A stretch of 64,000 nt of DNA from Streptomyces antibioticus. Its GTDB lineage: Bacteria; Actinomycetota; Actinomycetes; Streptomycetales; Streptomycetaceae. The DNA lies in contig NZ_CM007717.1 in NCBI RefSeq assembly GCF_002019855.1, positions 3,288,645 to 3,352,644 on the forward strand. The letters are read 5' to 3'. A model generated the notes under the pieces. It was not told the origin of the DNA, searched no databases, and was given only the letters and a program-made list of their open reading frames with translations. Below are positions 8,698 through 16,771 of this stretch, in pieces. The translations under genes were made by a program, and so were the position numbers. How positions within the stretch are numbered: the first letter of the stretch is position 1; the number at the start of each line of letters is the position of its first letter.

Positions 8698-9552
8698 TCA
8701 GGACGCCGCCAGGTCCTTGTGGATGGTCTTCGAGACCGTCTGGATCGTCGTGATGCCGTAGTCCATCGTGCTGTTGCCGTGGGTGAGGACCGTGATCGTG
8801 TAGTCGTGGGCGGTGCTCTTGAAGGTGCCGACGCTGTGGACGCGCCAGCCGTGGGTGGCGCGGGAGAGCCAGCCGTTCTTGACGTGCCAGGAGACGCCGG
8901 CGGGGCGGCCGTAGGGGGTGCCCCAGCGCTGGGTGGAGACGACCTTGGCCATCAGGGTCCTGATGTAGGTGCGTGAGGCGTCGGTGAGGACCGTGTTCTT
9001 CGCGGTGATCAGCTTGAGCAGCTTCTGCTCGTCGGTCACGGTGATCTGGGTCAGGCCCCAGTAGTTGTTCGCGCCCGGCTTGGTCTGGGTCATCTTCGCG
9101 GCCGTGAGGAAGCCCTTGATCTTCGTCATGCCGAGCTGCTTCCACAGGGTGGAGGTGGAGGCGTTGTCCGACTTGGTGATCATGGCGGTGGCGAGCGTCT
9201 TCTCACGGCTGGTCAGCGCGCGGTTGGTCTTCTGCGCGTCCCACAGCAGCGCGCCGAGGACGGTGACCTTGACCACGCTCGCCGAGTCGTAGGCGGTGGA
9301 GGCGCGCAGGGTGCAGGTGGTGTTCGTCGTGCGGTCGTAGAGGCCGACCGCGACCGTGCCCTTGCGGTTGGCCAGGGCGGCGGTGATGTCCTTCTTCAGC
9401 TTGGTGGCCAGGGCCGCCTTGCTCGACGTGCAGGTGACCGTGGGTGTGGCCGCCGAGGCGGGCGCGGCGGTGGCCACGCCGGTGATGAGGACGCCGGTGC
9501 CGAGAGCGGTGGCGACCAGTCCTCTTCTGCGTCGTGAAGTCCGGTGAGTCAT
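8698..9552 (-). CDS. Secreted beta-lactamase-fold serine hydrolase
   Basis: 284 residues with an Arg-rich n-region, hydrophobic core and APASA cleavage site, so exported. The fold motifs of class A beta-lactamase/PBP-like enzymes are visible: SVVK (SxxK) around residue 92, SDN around 130 and KNG (position of KTG) near the C-terminal third. I cannot find the ExxLN loop (Glu166) of true class A lactamases, so hydrolysis of beta-lactams is doubtful and a peptidoglycan-related or unknown amidase role is as likely. ATG 9552 starts the signal; no good ribosome site is visible and the frame is open to 9657. It is divergent from the secreted nuclease at 9776. Confidence 0.75.
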   Translation of the reverse strand: MTHRTSRRRRGLVATALGTGVLITGVATAAPASAATPTVTCTSSKAALATKLKKDITAALANRKGTVAVGLYDRTTNTTCTLRASTAYDSASVVKVTVLGALLWDAQKTNRALTSREKTLATAMITKSDNASTSTLWKQLGMTKIKGFLTAAKMTQTKPGANNYWGLTQITVTDEQKLLKLITAKNTVLTDASRTYIRTLMAKVVSTQRWGTPYGRPAGVSWHVKNGWLSRATHGWRVHSVGTFKSTAHDYTITVLTHGNSTMDYGITTIQTVSKTIHKDLAAS

Positions 9553-9775
9553 GCCAAGGTGACGCACCAGTTCGTGGGAATGGTTGTACGAAAATTCCGT
9601 GCGCGTCGTCACGCGTCGGCGCCCGCGGCCGGCTCCGCGACCGACTCGCGTGGACAACGCACGGATTGCCGTTTCCCGTCATCCAATAGTCATGTTCAAG
9701 CCATGGACGCGTTCGCATGTTCATGTCACCCTCGCGTTGCCGCCTCCCTTCAACCCGCGTAGATGGGACCCCCAC

Positions 9776-10585
9776 ATGTCGGCGACAGCGACCCCCACAC
9801 GACGCCGGAAACCGATGGCACTCGCCACCGTCACCCTCCTCGTCGGCCTCACCGTGCCCGCGCTCACCGCGACCCCCGCCGCGGCGACCACGACCGCCTA
9901 CGACTCGACGTACTACAAGAACGCGGTCGGAAAGACCGGCACCAGCCTCAAGTCGTCCCTCCACACGATCATCAGCACCCAGACGAAGATCTCGTACTCC
10001 GCCGTCTGGAACGCCCTCAAGGCCACCGACCAGGACCCGAACAACAGCGGCAACGTGATCCTGCTCTACAGCGGTGTCTCACGCAGCAAGTCCCTCAACG
10101 GCGGTGACGTCGGCGACTGGAACCGCGAGCACACCTGGGCCAAGTCCCACGGCGACTTCGGCGAGGCGACCGGCCCCGGCACCGATCTGCACCACCTGCG
10201 CCCCGCCGACGTCCAGGTCAACAGCATCCGCGGCAACCTGGACTTCGACAACGGCGGCAGCTCCGTCACCAACGGCGGCGGCAGCAAGGTCGACTCCGAC
10301 TCGTTCGAGCCCCGCGACGCCGACAAGGGCGACGTGGCCCGCATGATCCTCTACATGGCCGTCCGCTACGACGGCGGCGACGGCTTCGCCGACCTGGAGC
10401 CCAACGAGAAGGTCAACAACGGCAGCAACCCGTACATCGGCAAGCTCGCCGTCCTGAAGGCGTGGAACGAGCAGGACCCGCCGAGCGCCTTCGAGGAGCG
10501 CCGCAACCAGGTCATCTACGACACCTACCAGCACAACCGCAACCCGTTCATCGACCACCCGGAGTGGGTCGAGGCGATCTGGTAG
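9776..10585 (+). CDS. Secreted endonuclease I (EndA/NucM/YhcR type)
   Basis: Extracellular DNase/RNase of the endonuclease I family (beta-beta-alpha metal fold). After a Sec signal (ALATVTLLVGLTVPALTATPAAA) come the family motifs WNREHTWAKSHGDF, where the His is the general base, and TDLHHLRPADVQVNS, then a C-terminal EERRNQVIYDTYQHNRNPFIDHP segment typical of the family. Size (269 aa) is normal. ATG 9776 is placed right at the signal sequence; upstream AGATGGGAC is a poor ribosome site. Likely role: nutrient scavenging or DNA turnover outside the cell. The 223 nt to the divergent hydrolase gene should hold both promoters; I see no clear operator there. Confidence 0.88.
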   Translation: MSATATPTRRRKPMALATVTLLVGLTVPALTATPAAATTTAYDSTYYKNAVGKTGTSLKSSLHTIISTQTKISYSAVWNALKATDQDPNNSGNVILLYSGVSRSKSLNGGDVGDWNREHTWAKSHGDFGEATGPGTDLHHLRPADVQVNSIRGNLDFDNGGSSVTNGGGSKVDSDSFEPRDADKGDVARMILYMAVRYDGGDGFADLEPNEKVNNGSNPYIGKLAVLKAWNEQDPPSAFEERRNQVIYDTYQHNRNPFIDHPEWVEAIW

Positions 10586-10595
10586 CGGGGCCCCA

Positions 10596-12281
10596 CTAGT
10601 CGAGATGCGTCGGCGCGAACATCCTTAGGACCGCCGGGAGTACGACCACCGACGGGCCCGGGGTCGCGAGGGCCTTCGTCAGGTCCGTCTCCAGGGTTTC
10701 CGGGGAGGTCAGGGCCGCCGGTACGCCGAAGGACTCCGCCAGGGTCACGAAGTCGGGGCGGGTGAGGTCCGTCGCCGTGGCCTCGCCGTAGGCGTCCGTC
10801 ATGTACTCGCGGAGGATGCCGTAGCCGCCGTCGTCGACGATGAGCCAGGTGACGTCCAGGCCGTGCTGCCTGGCCGTCGCCAGCTCCGCGATCGAGTACA
10901 GGGCGCCGCCGTCGCCCGACACCGCGAGCACCGGGCGGGTCGGGTCGGCGACCGCCGCGCCGAGGGCCGCCGGGAAGGCGTAGCCGAGGCCGCCCGCGCC
11001 CTGGGCCGAGTGCATGTGGTTGGGGCCCTTCGCGTCGAAGGCCGACCAGGCCCAGTACGCGAGGATCGTCATGTCCCAGAAGGACGGGGAGTCGGCCGGC
11101 AGTGCTGTGCGGACGGACGCCAACACCTGTTGTTCCAGGGTGAGTTCCTGGGAAGCGATGCGTTCCGCGATCAGGGCGAGGACCTGCCGTACCCGGTCCG
11201 GCGCCAACTCGTCCTCCCGTTCCTCCACCGTCTCCAGCAGTGCCTGGAGGGCGAGGCGGGCGTCCGCGTGGATGCCGAGGGCGGGGTGGTTCGACTCCAG
11301 TTTGCCGAGGTCCGCCTCGATCTGGACGATCCGGCCCCGGGGCCAGAACGTGTGGTAGTTGGAGGAGAGTTCACCGAGCCCCGAGCCGACGACGAGGAGG
11401 ACGTCCGCGTCCTCCAGGAAGTCTGTGGTGTGCCGGTCCTCCATCCAGGACTGGAGCGAGAGCGGATGCGTCCAGGGGAACGCCCCCTTGCCGCCGGGCG
11501 TGGTGACCACCGGCGCCTTCAACACCTCGGCCAGGCGCCGCAGTTTGCCCGAGGCGTCCGACCGTACGACCCCGCCGCCCGCGATGATCGCCGGGCGGGC
11601 CGCGTTGGACAGCAAGTGGGCCGCGACGGCGGTCAGTTCGGGGCGCGGCGGCAGTTCGTCGGGGAAGGCGTCGCCGCCCGTCACCACCGGGATCGACGTC
11701 GGCGCCACCAGCACGTCCTGCGGGATCTCCACCCACACCGGGCCGTGCGGCACGGTCAGCGCGGACTTCCAGGCCGCCTCGATCGCGGACGGGATCTGCG
11801 ACTGGGCACGGACCGTGTGGACGGACTTCACCACACCCCGGAACGAGGCCGCCTGGTCCGGGAGTTCATGCAGATGTCCGTGGCGGCCGCCGCCCAGCCC
11901 GGCCGTCGGGACCTGGCTGCAGATCGCGAGCACCGGGGCGCTCGCGGCCGCCGCCTCCTGGAGCGCGGCCAGCGAGGTCAGCGCGCCCGGTCCCGTCGAC
12001 AGCAGCAGCGGGGCCGCCTCGCCGGTGATCCGGCCGTACGCGTCCGCCGCGAACCCCGCGTTGTTCTCCACCCGGAGGCCGATGTACCGCAGGGTGGAGC
12101 GGCGCAGCGCGTCGAACACACCGAGCGCGTGCTGCCCGGGCAGGCCGAAGACGGTGGTGGCGCCGAGGCCGGCCAGGGTCTCCACGACCAGGTCTCCGCC
12201 CGTACGGCCGGGGGGCGGGTCGAGCGCGGCCTCCGTCTGGGCGGCCGTCGGGCGCAGTACCAGGTCGTGGTCGTGGGTCAC
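10596..12281 (-). CDS. ThDP-dependent enzyme, acetolactate-synthase-like
   Basis: Member of the thiamine-diphosphate superfamily with the usual three domains: PYR ([14 protein letters not shown], with [15 protein letters not shown] carrying the activating Glu), a central domain (about 190-330) and PP ([18 protein letters not shown] plus a following DDGGYG segment, the ThDP/Mg site; about 430-480). 561 residues, the size of acetohydroxyacid synthase large subunits, but with no small subunit nearby. GTG start overlaps the stop of the upstream ureohydrolase by 4 nt (GTGA), so the two are translationally coupled. That pairing, not branched-chain amino-acid synthesis, suggests a role in a guanidino or arginine-derived pathway; this is inference. 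Confidence 0.8.
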   Translation of the reverse strand: MTHDHDLVLRPTAAQTEAALDPPPGRTGGDLVVETLAGLGATTVFGLPGQHALGVFDALRRSTLRYIGLRVENNAGFAADAYGRITGEAAPLLLSTGPGALTSLAALQEAAAASAPVLAICSQVPTAGLGGGRHGHLHELPDQAASFRGVVKSVHTVRAQSQIPSAIEAAWKSALTVPHGPVWVEIPQDVLVAPTSIPVVTGGDAFPDELPPRPELTAVAAHLLSNAARPAIIAGGGVVRSDASGKLRRLAEVLKAPVVTTPGGKGAFPWTHPLSLQSWMEDRHTTDFLEDADVLLVVGSGLGELSSNYHTFWPRGRIVQIEADLGKLESNHPALGIHADARLALQALLETVEEREDELAPDRVRQVLALIAERIASQELTLEQQVLASVRTALPADSPSFWDMTILAYWAWSAFDAKGPNHMHSAQGAGGLGYAFPAALGAAVADPTRPVLAVSGDGGALYSIAELATARQHGLDVTWLIVDDGGYGILREYMTDAYGEATATDLTRPDFVTLAESFGVPAALTSPETLETDLTKALATPGPSVVVLPAVLRMFAPTHLD

Positions 12282-13246
12282 TTCGCGCGGGCCTCGGCAA
12301 TCTGGCGGGACATGATGGTGGTCAGCTCGTACGCCGTGTGGGACGCGGCCACCGAGGTGATCTCGGCGTGATCGTACGCCGGGGCCACCTCGACGACATC
12401 GGCCGAGACCAGGTTGCAGGAGGCCAGACCGCGCAGGATCTCCAGGAGTTCGCGGGAGGTCATGCCGCCCGCCTCCGGGGTGCCGGTGCCGGGCGCGTGC
12501 GCCGGGTCCAGGCAGTCGATGTCGATGGAGATGTACAGCGGCCGGTCCCCGATGCGCTGGCGGAGCTGGTCGGCGACCTCGTCGGCGCCGCGGCGGTAGA
12601 TGTCCGCCGAGGTGACGATGCCGAAGCCCATCTTCTCGTCGTCGGTGAGGTCCTGCTTGCCGTAGAGCGGGCCGCGGGTGCCGACGTGGGAGAGCGCCTC
12701 GGTGTCGAGGATGCCCTCCTCCACGGCCCGGCGGAACGGCGTGCCGTGGGTGTACTCGGCGCCGAAGTAGGTGTCCCAGGTGTCGAGATGGGCGTCGAAG
12801 TGGAGCAGGGCCACCGGGCCGTGCTTCTTCGCCACCGACCGCAGCAGCGGCAGCGCGATGGTGTGGTCGCCGCCGAGGGTCATCAGCCGGGCGCCGGTGC
12901 CGAGCAGCTCGTCGGCGGCGGCCTCGATCGTCTCGACGGCCTCGTGGATGTTGAACGGGTTCACGGCGATGTCGCCGCCGTCCGCGACCTGGGCGAGGGC
13001 GAACGGGGAGGCGTCCTGCGCCGGGTTGTACGGCCGCAGCAGCCGGGACGCCTCGCGGATCGCGTTGCCGCCGAAGCGGGCGCCCGGCCGGTAGGAGACA
13101 CCCGAGTCGAACGGCACACCCACCACGGCGACATCGGCGCGCCCGACCTCGTCCAGCCGGGGCAGCCGGGCGAACGTCGCAGGTCCGGCGTACCGCGGGA
13201 CGCGGGAGGAGTCGACGGGGCCGCGGGGCGTCTCGTTGCCGCTCAT
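12278..13246 (-). CDS. speB: Agmatinase-family ureohydrolase
   Basis: Binuclear Mn hydrolase of the arginase/agmatinase/guanidinobutyrase family, cleaving a guanidino group to urea plus amine. Metal motifs are all present: [21 protein letters not shown] and [19 protein letters not shown] (residues about 120, 145 and 230). Length 322 is typical. Start ATG 13246 follows GAAGG by 9 nt. It is the first gene of a two-gene operon with a ThDP enzyme and is divergent from a PucR regulator, so it is likely induced by its own substrate through that regulator. Agmatine, 4-guanidinobutyrate or guanidine could all be the substrate; sequence reading alone does not settle it. Confidence 0.85.
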   Translation of the reverse strand: MSGNETPRGPVDSSRVPRYAGPATFARLPRLDEVGRADVAVVGVPFDSGVSYRPGARFGGNAIREASRLLRPYNPAQDASPFALAQVADGGDIAVNPFNIHEAVETIEAAADELLGTGARLMTLGGDHTIALPLLRSVAKKHGPVALLHFDAHLDTWDTYFGAEYTHGTPFRRAVEEGILDTEALSHVGTRGPLYGKQDLTDDEKMGFGIVTSADIYRRGADEVADQLRQRIGDRPLYISIDIDCLDPAHAPGTGTPEAGGMTSRELLEILRGLASCNLVSADVVEVAPAYDHAEITSVAASHTAYELTTIMSRQIAEARAK

Positions 13247-13292
13247 GGTCGAATGCCTTCTTTCTTACGCTTGACAGCGTATGTACTACTTC

Positions 13293-13300
13293 TCGTACGA
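13293..13300. promoter_or_regulatory. TCGTACGA palindrome between divergent genes
   Basis: Perfect 8-bp palindrome in the 175-nt gap between the ureohydrolase and the PucR-type regulator, flanked by further GTAC-containing sequence (GTATGTAC at 13279-13286). A plausible site for the regulator, but short enough to occur by chance. Confidence 0.3.
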
Positions 13301-13418
13301 CTTTACTGGGGAGCCGTGACCCGGCCGGGGAACGGCCTCGACCCTAGGTGGCCCCCGAGCGGCTGCGAAGTGTACGTTTCATCCACCCGAGGCACTCCGA
13401 GTGGAGGGTACGCACACA

Positions 13419-13454
13419 GGAATGCAGACTGGAATGCAGACTGGAATGCACACC
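13419..13454 (+). repeat. Three 12-bp tandem units at the regulator start
   Basis: GGAATGCAGACT at 13419-13430 and 13431-13442, then GGAATGCACACC at 13443-13454. Each unit carries an in-frame ATG, so three successive starts exist and the N-terminus reads TGMQTGMQTGMHT. Confidence 0.85.
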
Positions 13455-14957
13455 GTGCCGGAGCCGTCCCCTCCGCCCACTCCCCCGGTGCCGCTCACCG
13501 CCCTGCTGGCCCGGGAGGACCTGGCGCTGCGGCAGATCGCCGGGCCCGCGGCCGCCGGCACGGTGCTGCACGGGGCGCACACCTCGGAGATGGCCGACCC
13601 GTACCCGTATCTGCTGGGCGGCGAACTGCTGCTGACGGCCGGGGTGCACATCCCGGAGGCGGCCGGGTCGGGCACCTACTTCGACGACTACGTCTCGCGG
13701 ATCGTCGCGGCGGGCGGCGCGGCCCTCGGGTTCGGGGTGGCGCCGGTGCACGACACCGTGCCGTGGGCCCTGGTCGCCTCCTGCGAGACGTACGGGCTGC
13801 CGCTGCTCGAAGTGCCGCCGCGGACCACCTTCGCGGCGGTCGGCCGGGCGGTCTGGCAGCTCATGGAGCACGCCCGCACCGCCGAGCTGCGCCGGGTCAC
13901 CGAGGCCCAGCAGAGCCTGGCCGCCGCCGCGTCCCGCCCCGACCCGGTCCCCGCGGTCCTGCACCGCCTCGCCCGGCATTTGGGCGGCCGGGCGGTGCTG
14001 TACGGGCCGGAGGGCGCGGAGATCGCGGCGGCGGGGCGGACCCGCGAGGGCTCGCCCCGGGCCCACGAAGACACCGACCGGACCGCCGACGACTCCCCCG
14101 ACGCCCTCACCGCCCTCGCCCGTCTCCTCGTAGCCCGTGGCTCCGCCAGCGCCAGTGACACCACCCCCGCCGGGATCCATCTCACCGCGTACGCGCTCGG
14201 CGCCGGGCAGGGTTTCGTGCTCGGGGTGGCGGCCGGGCGGCGGGACCCGGGCGACCACACGATCGCCTCCGTCGCCGCCGTCCTGCTCTCCCTGCTCACC
14301 GGCGAGCAGCACAGCGGCTCGGGCGCCGCCCGCTCCTCCGCGCTGGTGCGGCTGCTGCTGGGCGACACGGCGGAGGACGTGGTGCCGCTGCTCGGCGGCG
14401 ACCGCTGGCTGGTGGTGCACGCGCGTCCCGAGGAGCGGGCCCCGGACGCGCTCGCCGCCTCCGCGCTCGGCGCCGCCCTCGGGTCGCCGCTGGTCGACCT
14501 CGCCGGGGACGTCGTACGGGTGCTGGTGCCGGCCGGGCGGGAGCCGGGGCCGCAGCCGGGCTGGACGCTCGGGGTCAGCGCCGCCGTCGCCCCGGGTGGG
14601 TGGCGGGCCGCCGACACCCAGGCGGCGCGGGCGCTGGGCCGGGCCCGGGCCACCCGGACCGCGCTCGTGCGGTACGGCATCCGCGCGGCCCTCGCCGAAC
14701 TGGTCCCGCCGGACGAGGCGGAGGCGCACGCGCGCGCCCTCCTCGCGCCCCTGGCGGACAACCCGGCGCTCACCGAGACCTTGCGCACCTGGCTGTCGCT
14801 GCACGGGAGCTGGGACCGTACGGCGGTGGCGCTGTCCGTGCACCGCAACACCGTGCGGCAGCGGATCGCGCGCTGTGCGGCCCTGCTCGGGACGGATCCA
14901 GACGACCCGGACGTCCGGATGGAGCTGTGGTTCGCGCTGCGCCGCGCCGAACGGTGA
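13422..14957 (+). CDS. PucR-family transcriptional regulator
   Basis: 511 residues with an N-terminal PucR domain (about 25-150, including LLGGELLLTAGVHIPE), a middle GGDEF-like/CdaR-type region, and a C-terminal PucR/CdaR helix-turn-helix (GSWDRTAVALSVHRNTVRQR near residue 470). Such regulators usually activate neighbouring catabolic genes in response to a nitrogen compound. Divergent orientation to the ureohydrolase-ThDP operon makes that operon the likely target. Start is uncertain: GTG 13401, or any of three ATGs (13422, 13434, 13446) inside a 12-bp tandem repeat; GGAGGG at 13403-13408 lies 13 nt before the first ATG, so I use that one. Confidence 0.85.
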   Translation: MQTGMQTGMHTVPEPSPPPTPPVPLTALLAREDLALRQIAGPAAAGTVLHGAHTSEMADPYPYLLGGELLLTAGVHIPEAAGSGTYFDDYVSRIVAAGGAALGFGVAPVHDTVPWALVASCETYGLPLLEVPPRTTFAAVGRAVWQLMEHARTAELRRVTEAQQSLAAAASRPDPVPAVLHRLARHLGGRAVLYGPEGAEIAAAGRTREGSPRAHEDTDRTADDSPDALTALARLLVARGSASASDTTPAGIHLTAYALGAGQGFVLGVAAGRRDPGDHTIASVAAVLLSLLTGEQHSGSGAARSSALVRLLLGDTAEDVVPLLGGDRWLVVHARPEERAPDALAASALGAALGSPLVDLAGDVVRVLVPAGREPGPQPGWTLGVSAAVAPGGWRAADTQAARALGRARATRTALVRYGIRAALAELVPPDEAEAHARALLAPLADNPALTETLRTWLSLHGSWDRTAVALSVHRNTVRQRIARCAALLGTDPDDPDVRMELWFALRRAER

Positions 14958-15001
14958 CCCGGCGGCCACGGTGCGCAGTGACGCGCGTCCCAGCGCGCAG
15001 A

Positions 15002-15021
15002 ACGGTGACGACGGTCACCGT
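15002..15021. promoter_or_regulatory. 8-bp inverted repeat overlapping a promoter
   Basis: ACGGTGAC-GACG-GTCACCGT: perfect 8-bp arms with a 4-nt centre. It lies where the -35 element of the 15044 gene would be (about 10 nt upstream of the -10-like box at 15031), so it is a good position for a repressor site. It is 41 nt after the stop of the PucR-type gene and has no U tract, so a terminator is less likely. Confidence 0.45.
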
Positions 15022-15030
15022 GCGCTGGCC

Positions 15031-15036
15031 CACAAT
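15031..15036 (+). promoter_or_regulatory. -10-like CACAAT box, leaderless start
   Basis: CACAAT ends 7 nt before ATG 15044, with no Shine-Dalgarno sequence between. This spacing would put transcription initiation at or next to the start codon. Confidence 0.4.
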
Positions 15037-15043
15037 GGGTGCC

Positions 15044-15832
15044 ATGCCGATACCCGGGACTCCCAGCCGCGCCGAGCTCGTCGACCACCTCGTGAAGACC
15101 CGTATCGCCGGGGACGTCGCGACCCCGCGCGAGAACAACCTCTCCCACTACCGCCAGCTCGCGAACGGCAACCGCCACTACTGGTTCGGCCTGGAGCTGG
15201 GCGACCGCTGGAGCGACGAGCAGGACGTGCTCGCGGTGATGGCGGAGCGGGTCGGGGTGAACGACGACCCGGAGTACCGCTACGGCCAGGACACCATCGA
15301 CCCCGAGCTGACGGTCGACGGCCTGGAGCGCATGGCGGGCCGGCTGCGCAAGGCGGCCGAGGACCGGCAGCGGGTGCTGCTGGCCACCGGGCACCCGGGC
15401 GGGCTGCTGGACGTGCACCGGGCCACGGCCGCCGCGCTGCGGAAGGCCGGCTGCGAGATCGTCGTCATCCCGGAGGGGCTCCAGACGGACGAGGGGTACG
15501 TCTGGCAGCTCGCCGACGTGGCGGTCCTGGAGCACGGCGCGTCCCTGTGGCACACCCACTCGGGTGAGCCGATGAAGGCGATCCTGACCGGGCTCGAACG
15601 CTCCGGGCGCCCGCTGCCCGACCTGGTCGTGGCCGACCACGGCTGGGCGGGGTACGCCGGTCAGCACGGCGTGGACTCCGTGGGGTACGCCGACTCCAAC
15701 GACCCGGCGCTGTTCGTCGCCGAGTCCGAGGGCACCGTCCAGGTGACGGTCCCGCTCGACGACCATGTGAAGAGCCCGCGCCACTACGACCCGATGACGG
15801 CGTACCTGCTGGCCCAGGCCGGACTGGACTAG
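15044..15832 (+). CDS. Conserved phosphatase-like protein
   Basis: A 262-residue cytoplasmic protein that I remember only as an actinobacterial 'phosphatase' of unproven function. The central part has alternating beta-alpha pattern: LLATGHPGGLLDVHRATAAALRK, CEIVVIPEGLQ, HGASLWHTHSGEPM and DLVVADHGWAGYAG, with many conserved-looking His, Asp and Gly residues that could bind metal or phosphate. No signal or membrane segment. ATG 15044 is chosen because a -10-like box sits 7 nt upstream and no ribosome site exists; an in-frame ATG at 15035 lies inside that box. Convergent with the thioesterase gene. The biochemical role is a guess. Confidence 0.65.
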   Translation: MPIPGTPSRAELVDHLVKTRIAGDVATPRENNLSHYRQLANGNRHYWFGLELGDRWSDEQDVLAVMAERVGVNDDPEYRYGQDTIDPELTVDGLERMAGRLRKAAEDRQRVLLATGHPGGLLDVHRATAAALRKAGCEIVVIPEGLQTDEGYVWQLADVAVLEHGASLWHTHSGEPMKAILTGLERSGRPLPDLVVADHGWAGYAGQHGVDSVGYADSNDPALFVAESEGTVQVTVPLDDHVKSPRHYDPMTAYLLAQAGLD

Positions 15833-15863
15833 CCCCGCAGGCCCCGGAAAGGCCCCGCGTCCC

Positions 15864-16736
15864 TCAGTCCGTACGAGGGGCGCGGACCACGCCTTCCTGG
15901 ATCACCGAGATCGCGAGCCGCCCGTCCTGGGTGTAGATGCGCGCCTGGCCGAGACCGCGGCCGCCGTACGCGGACGGCGACTCCTGGTCGTAGAGCAGCC
16001 ATTCGTCGGCGCGGAACGGCCGGTGGAACCACATCGCGTGGTCCAGGGAGGCCCCGACGACGTCCCCCACGGCCCAGCCGCCGCGCCCGTGCGCGAGCAG
16101 CACCGAGTCCAGGAGGGTCATGTCGGAGACGTAGGTGGCGAGGACGACGTGCAGCAGCGGGTCGTCCGCGAGCTTGCCGTTGGTGCGGAACCACACCTGC
16201 GAGTGCGGCTCGCGCGGTTCGCCGAACTTCCCGTACGGCGGCTCGTCGACGTAGCGCAGGTCGATCGCCTCGCGGGCCTCCAGGAACCGTTCGACCACGT
16301 CCGGGTCGAGGTGGCCGTAGCCGGCCAGCCGGTCCTGCGAGGTGGGCAGGGTGGCCGGGTCGGGCGAGGGCGGCATCGGCGCCTGGTGGTCGAGCCCCTC
16401 CTCGTGCGTCTGGAAGGACGCGGAGAGGTGGAAGATCGGTTTGCCGTGCTGGACGGCGACCACGCGGCGGGTGGTGAAGGAGCGGCCGTCCCGGATGCGG
16501 TCGACGTTGTAGACGATCGGCGCCCCGGGGTCGCCCATGCGCAGGAAGTACGCGTGCAGGGAGTGGGCGGGCCGGTCCGCGGGGACCGTCCGCCCGGCGG
16601 CGACCAGCGCCTGCGCCGCGACCTGCCCGCCGAAGACGCGCGGGACGACGGCGGAGCGGGACTGCCCGCGGAAGATGTCCTCCTCGATCTGCTCCAGGTC
16701 GAGCAGATCGAGGAGGTCCTGAAGTGCCTTGCTCAT
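15864..16736 (-). CDS. tesB: Acyl-CoA thioesterase II (TesB)
   Basis: Double-hotdog thioesterase hydrolysing acyl-CoA to fatty acid and CoA in the cytoplasm. Family features: LLDLLDLEQIEEDIFRGQS at the N-terminus, RVFGGQVAAQAL, LHAYFLRMGDP, FTTRRVVAVQHGKPIFHLSASFQ in the first hotdog, and SLDHAMWFHRPFRADEWLLY plus the RGLGQARIYTQDGRL segment in the second, holding the catalytic Asp/Thr/Gln network region. 290 residues, normal size. ATG 16736 is used; a TTG 21 nt upstream is in frame but neither has a good ribosome site. It follows the acyl-CoA dehydrogenase on the same strand by 35 nt, so the two may be co-transcribed for fatty-acid turnover. Confidence 0.9.
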   Translation of the reverse strand: MSKALQDLLDLLDLEQIEEDIFRGQSRSAVVPRVFGGQVAAQALVAAGRTVPADRPAHSLHAYFLRMGDPGAPIVYNVDRIRDGRSFTTRRVVAVQHGKPIFHLSASFQTHEEGLDHQAPMPPSPDPATLPTSQDRLAGYGHLDPDVVERFLEAREAIDLRYVDEPPYGKFGEPREPHSQVWFRTNGKLADDPLLHVVLATYVSDMTLLDSVLLAHGRGGWAVGDVVGASLDHAMWFHRPFRADEWLLYDQESPSAYGGRGLGQARIYTQDGRLAISVIQEGVVRAPRTD

Positions 16737-16771
16737 GGCGTCAGTTGTACCGGCCAACGATTGCCGGAACC

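Noticed and set aside
10596..13246. Clavulanic-acid-type cluster
   Set aside because: Only a ThDP enzyme and a ureohydrolase are present. Beta-lactam synthetase and clavaminate synthase are absent, so a clavam pathway cannot be claimed.
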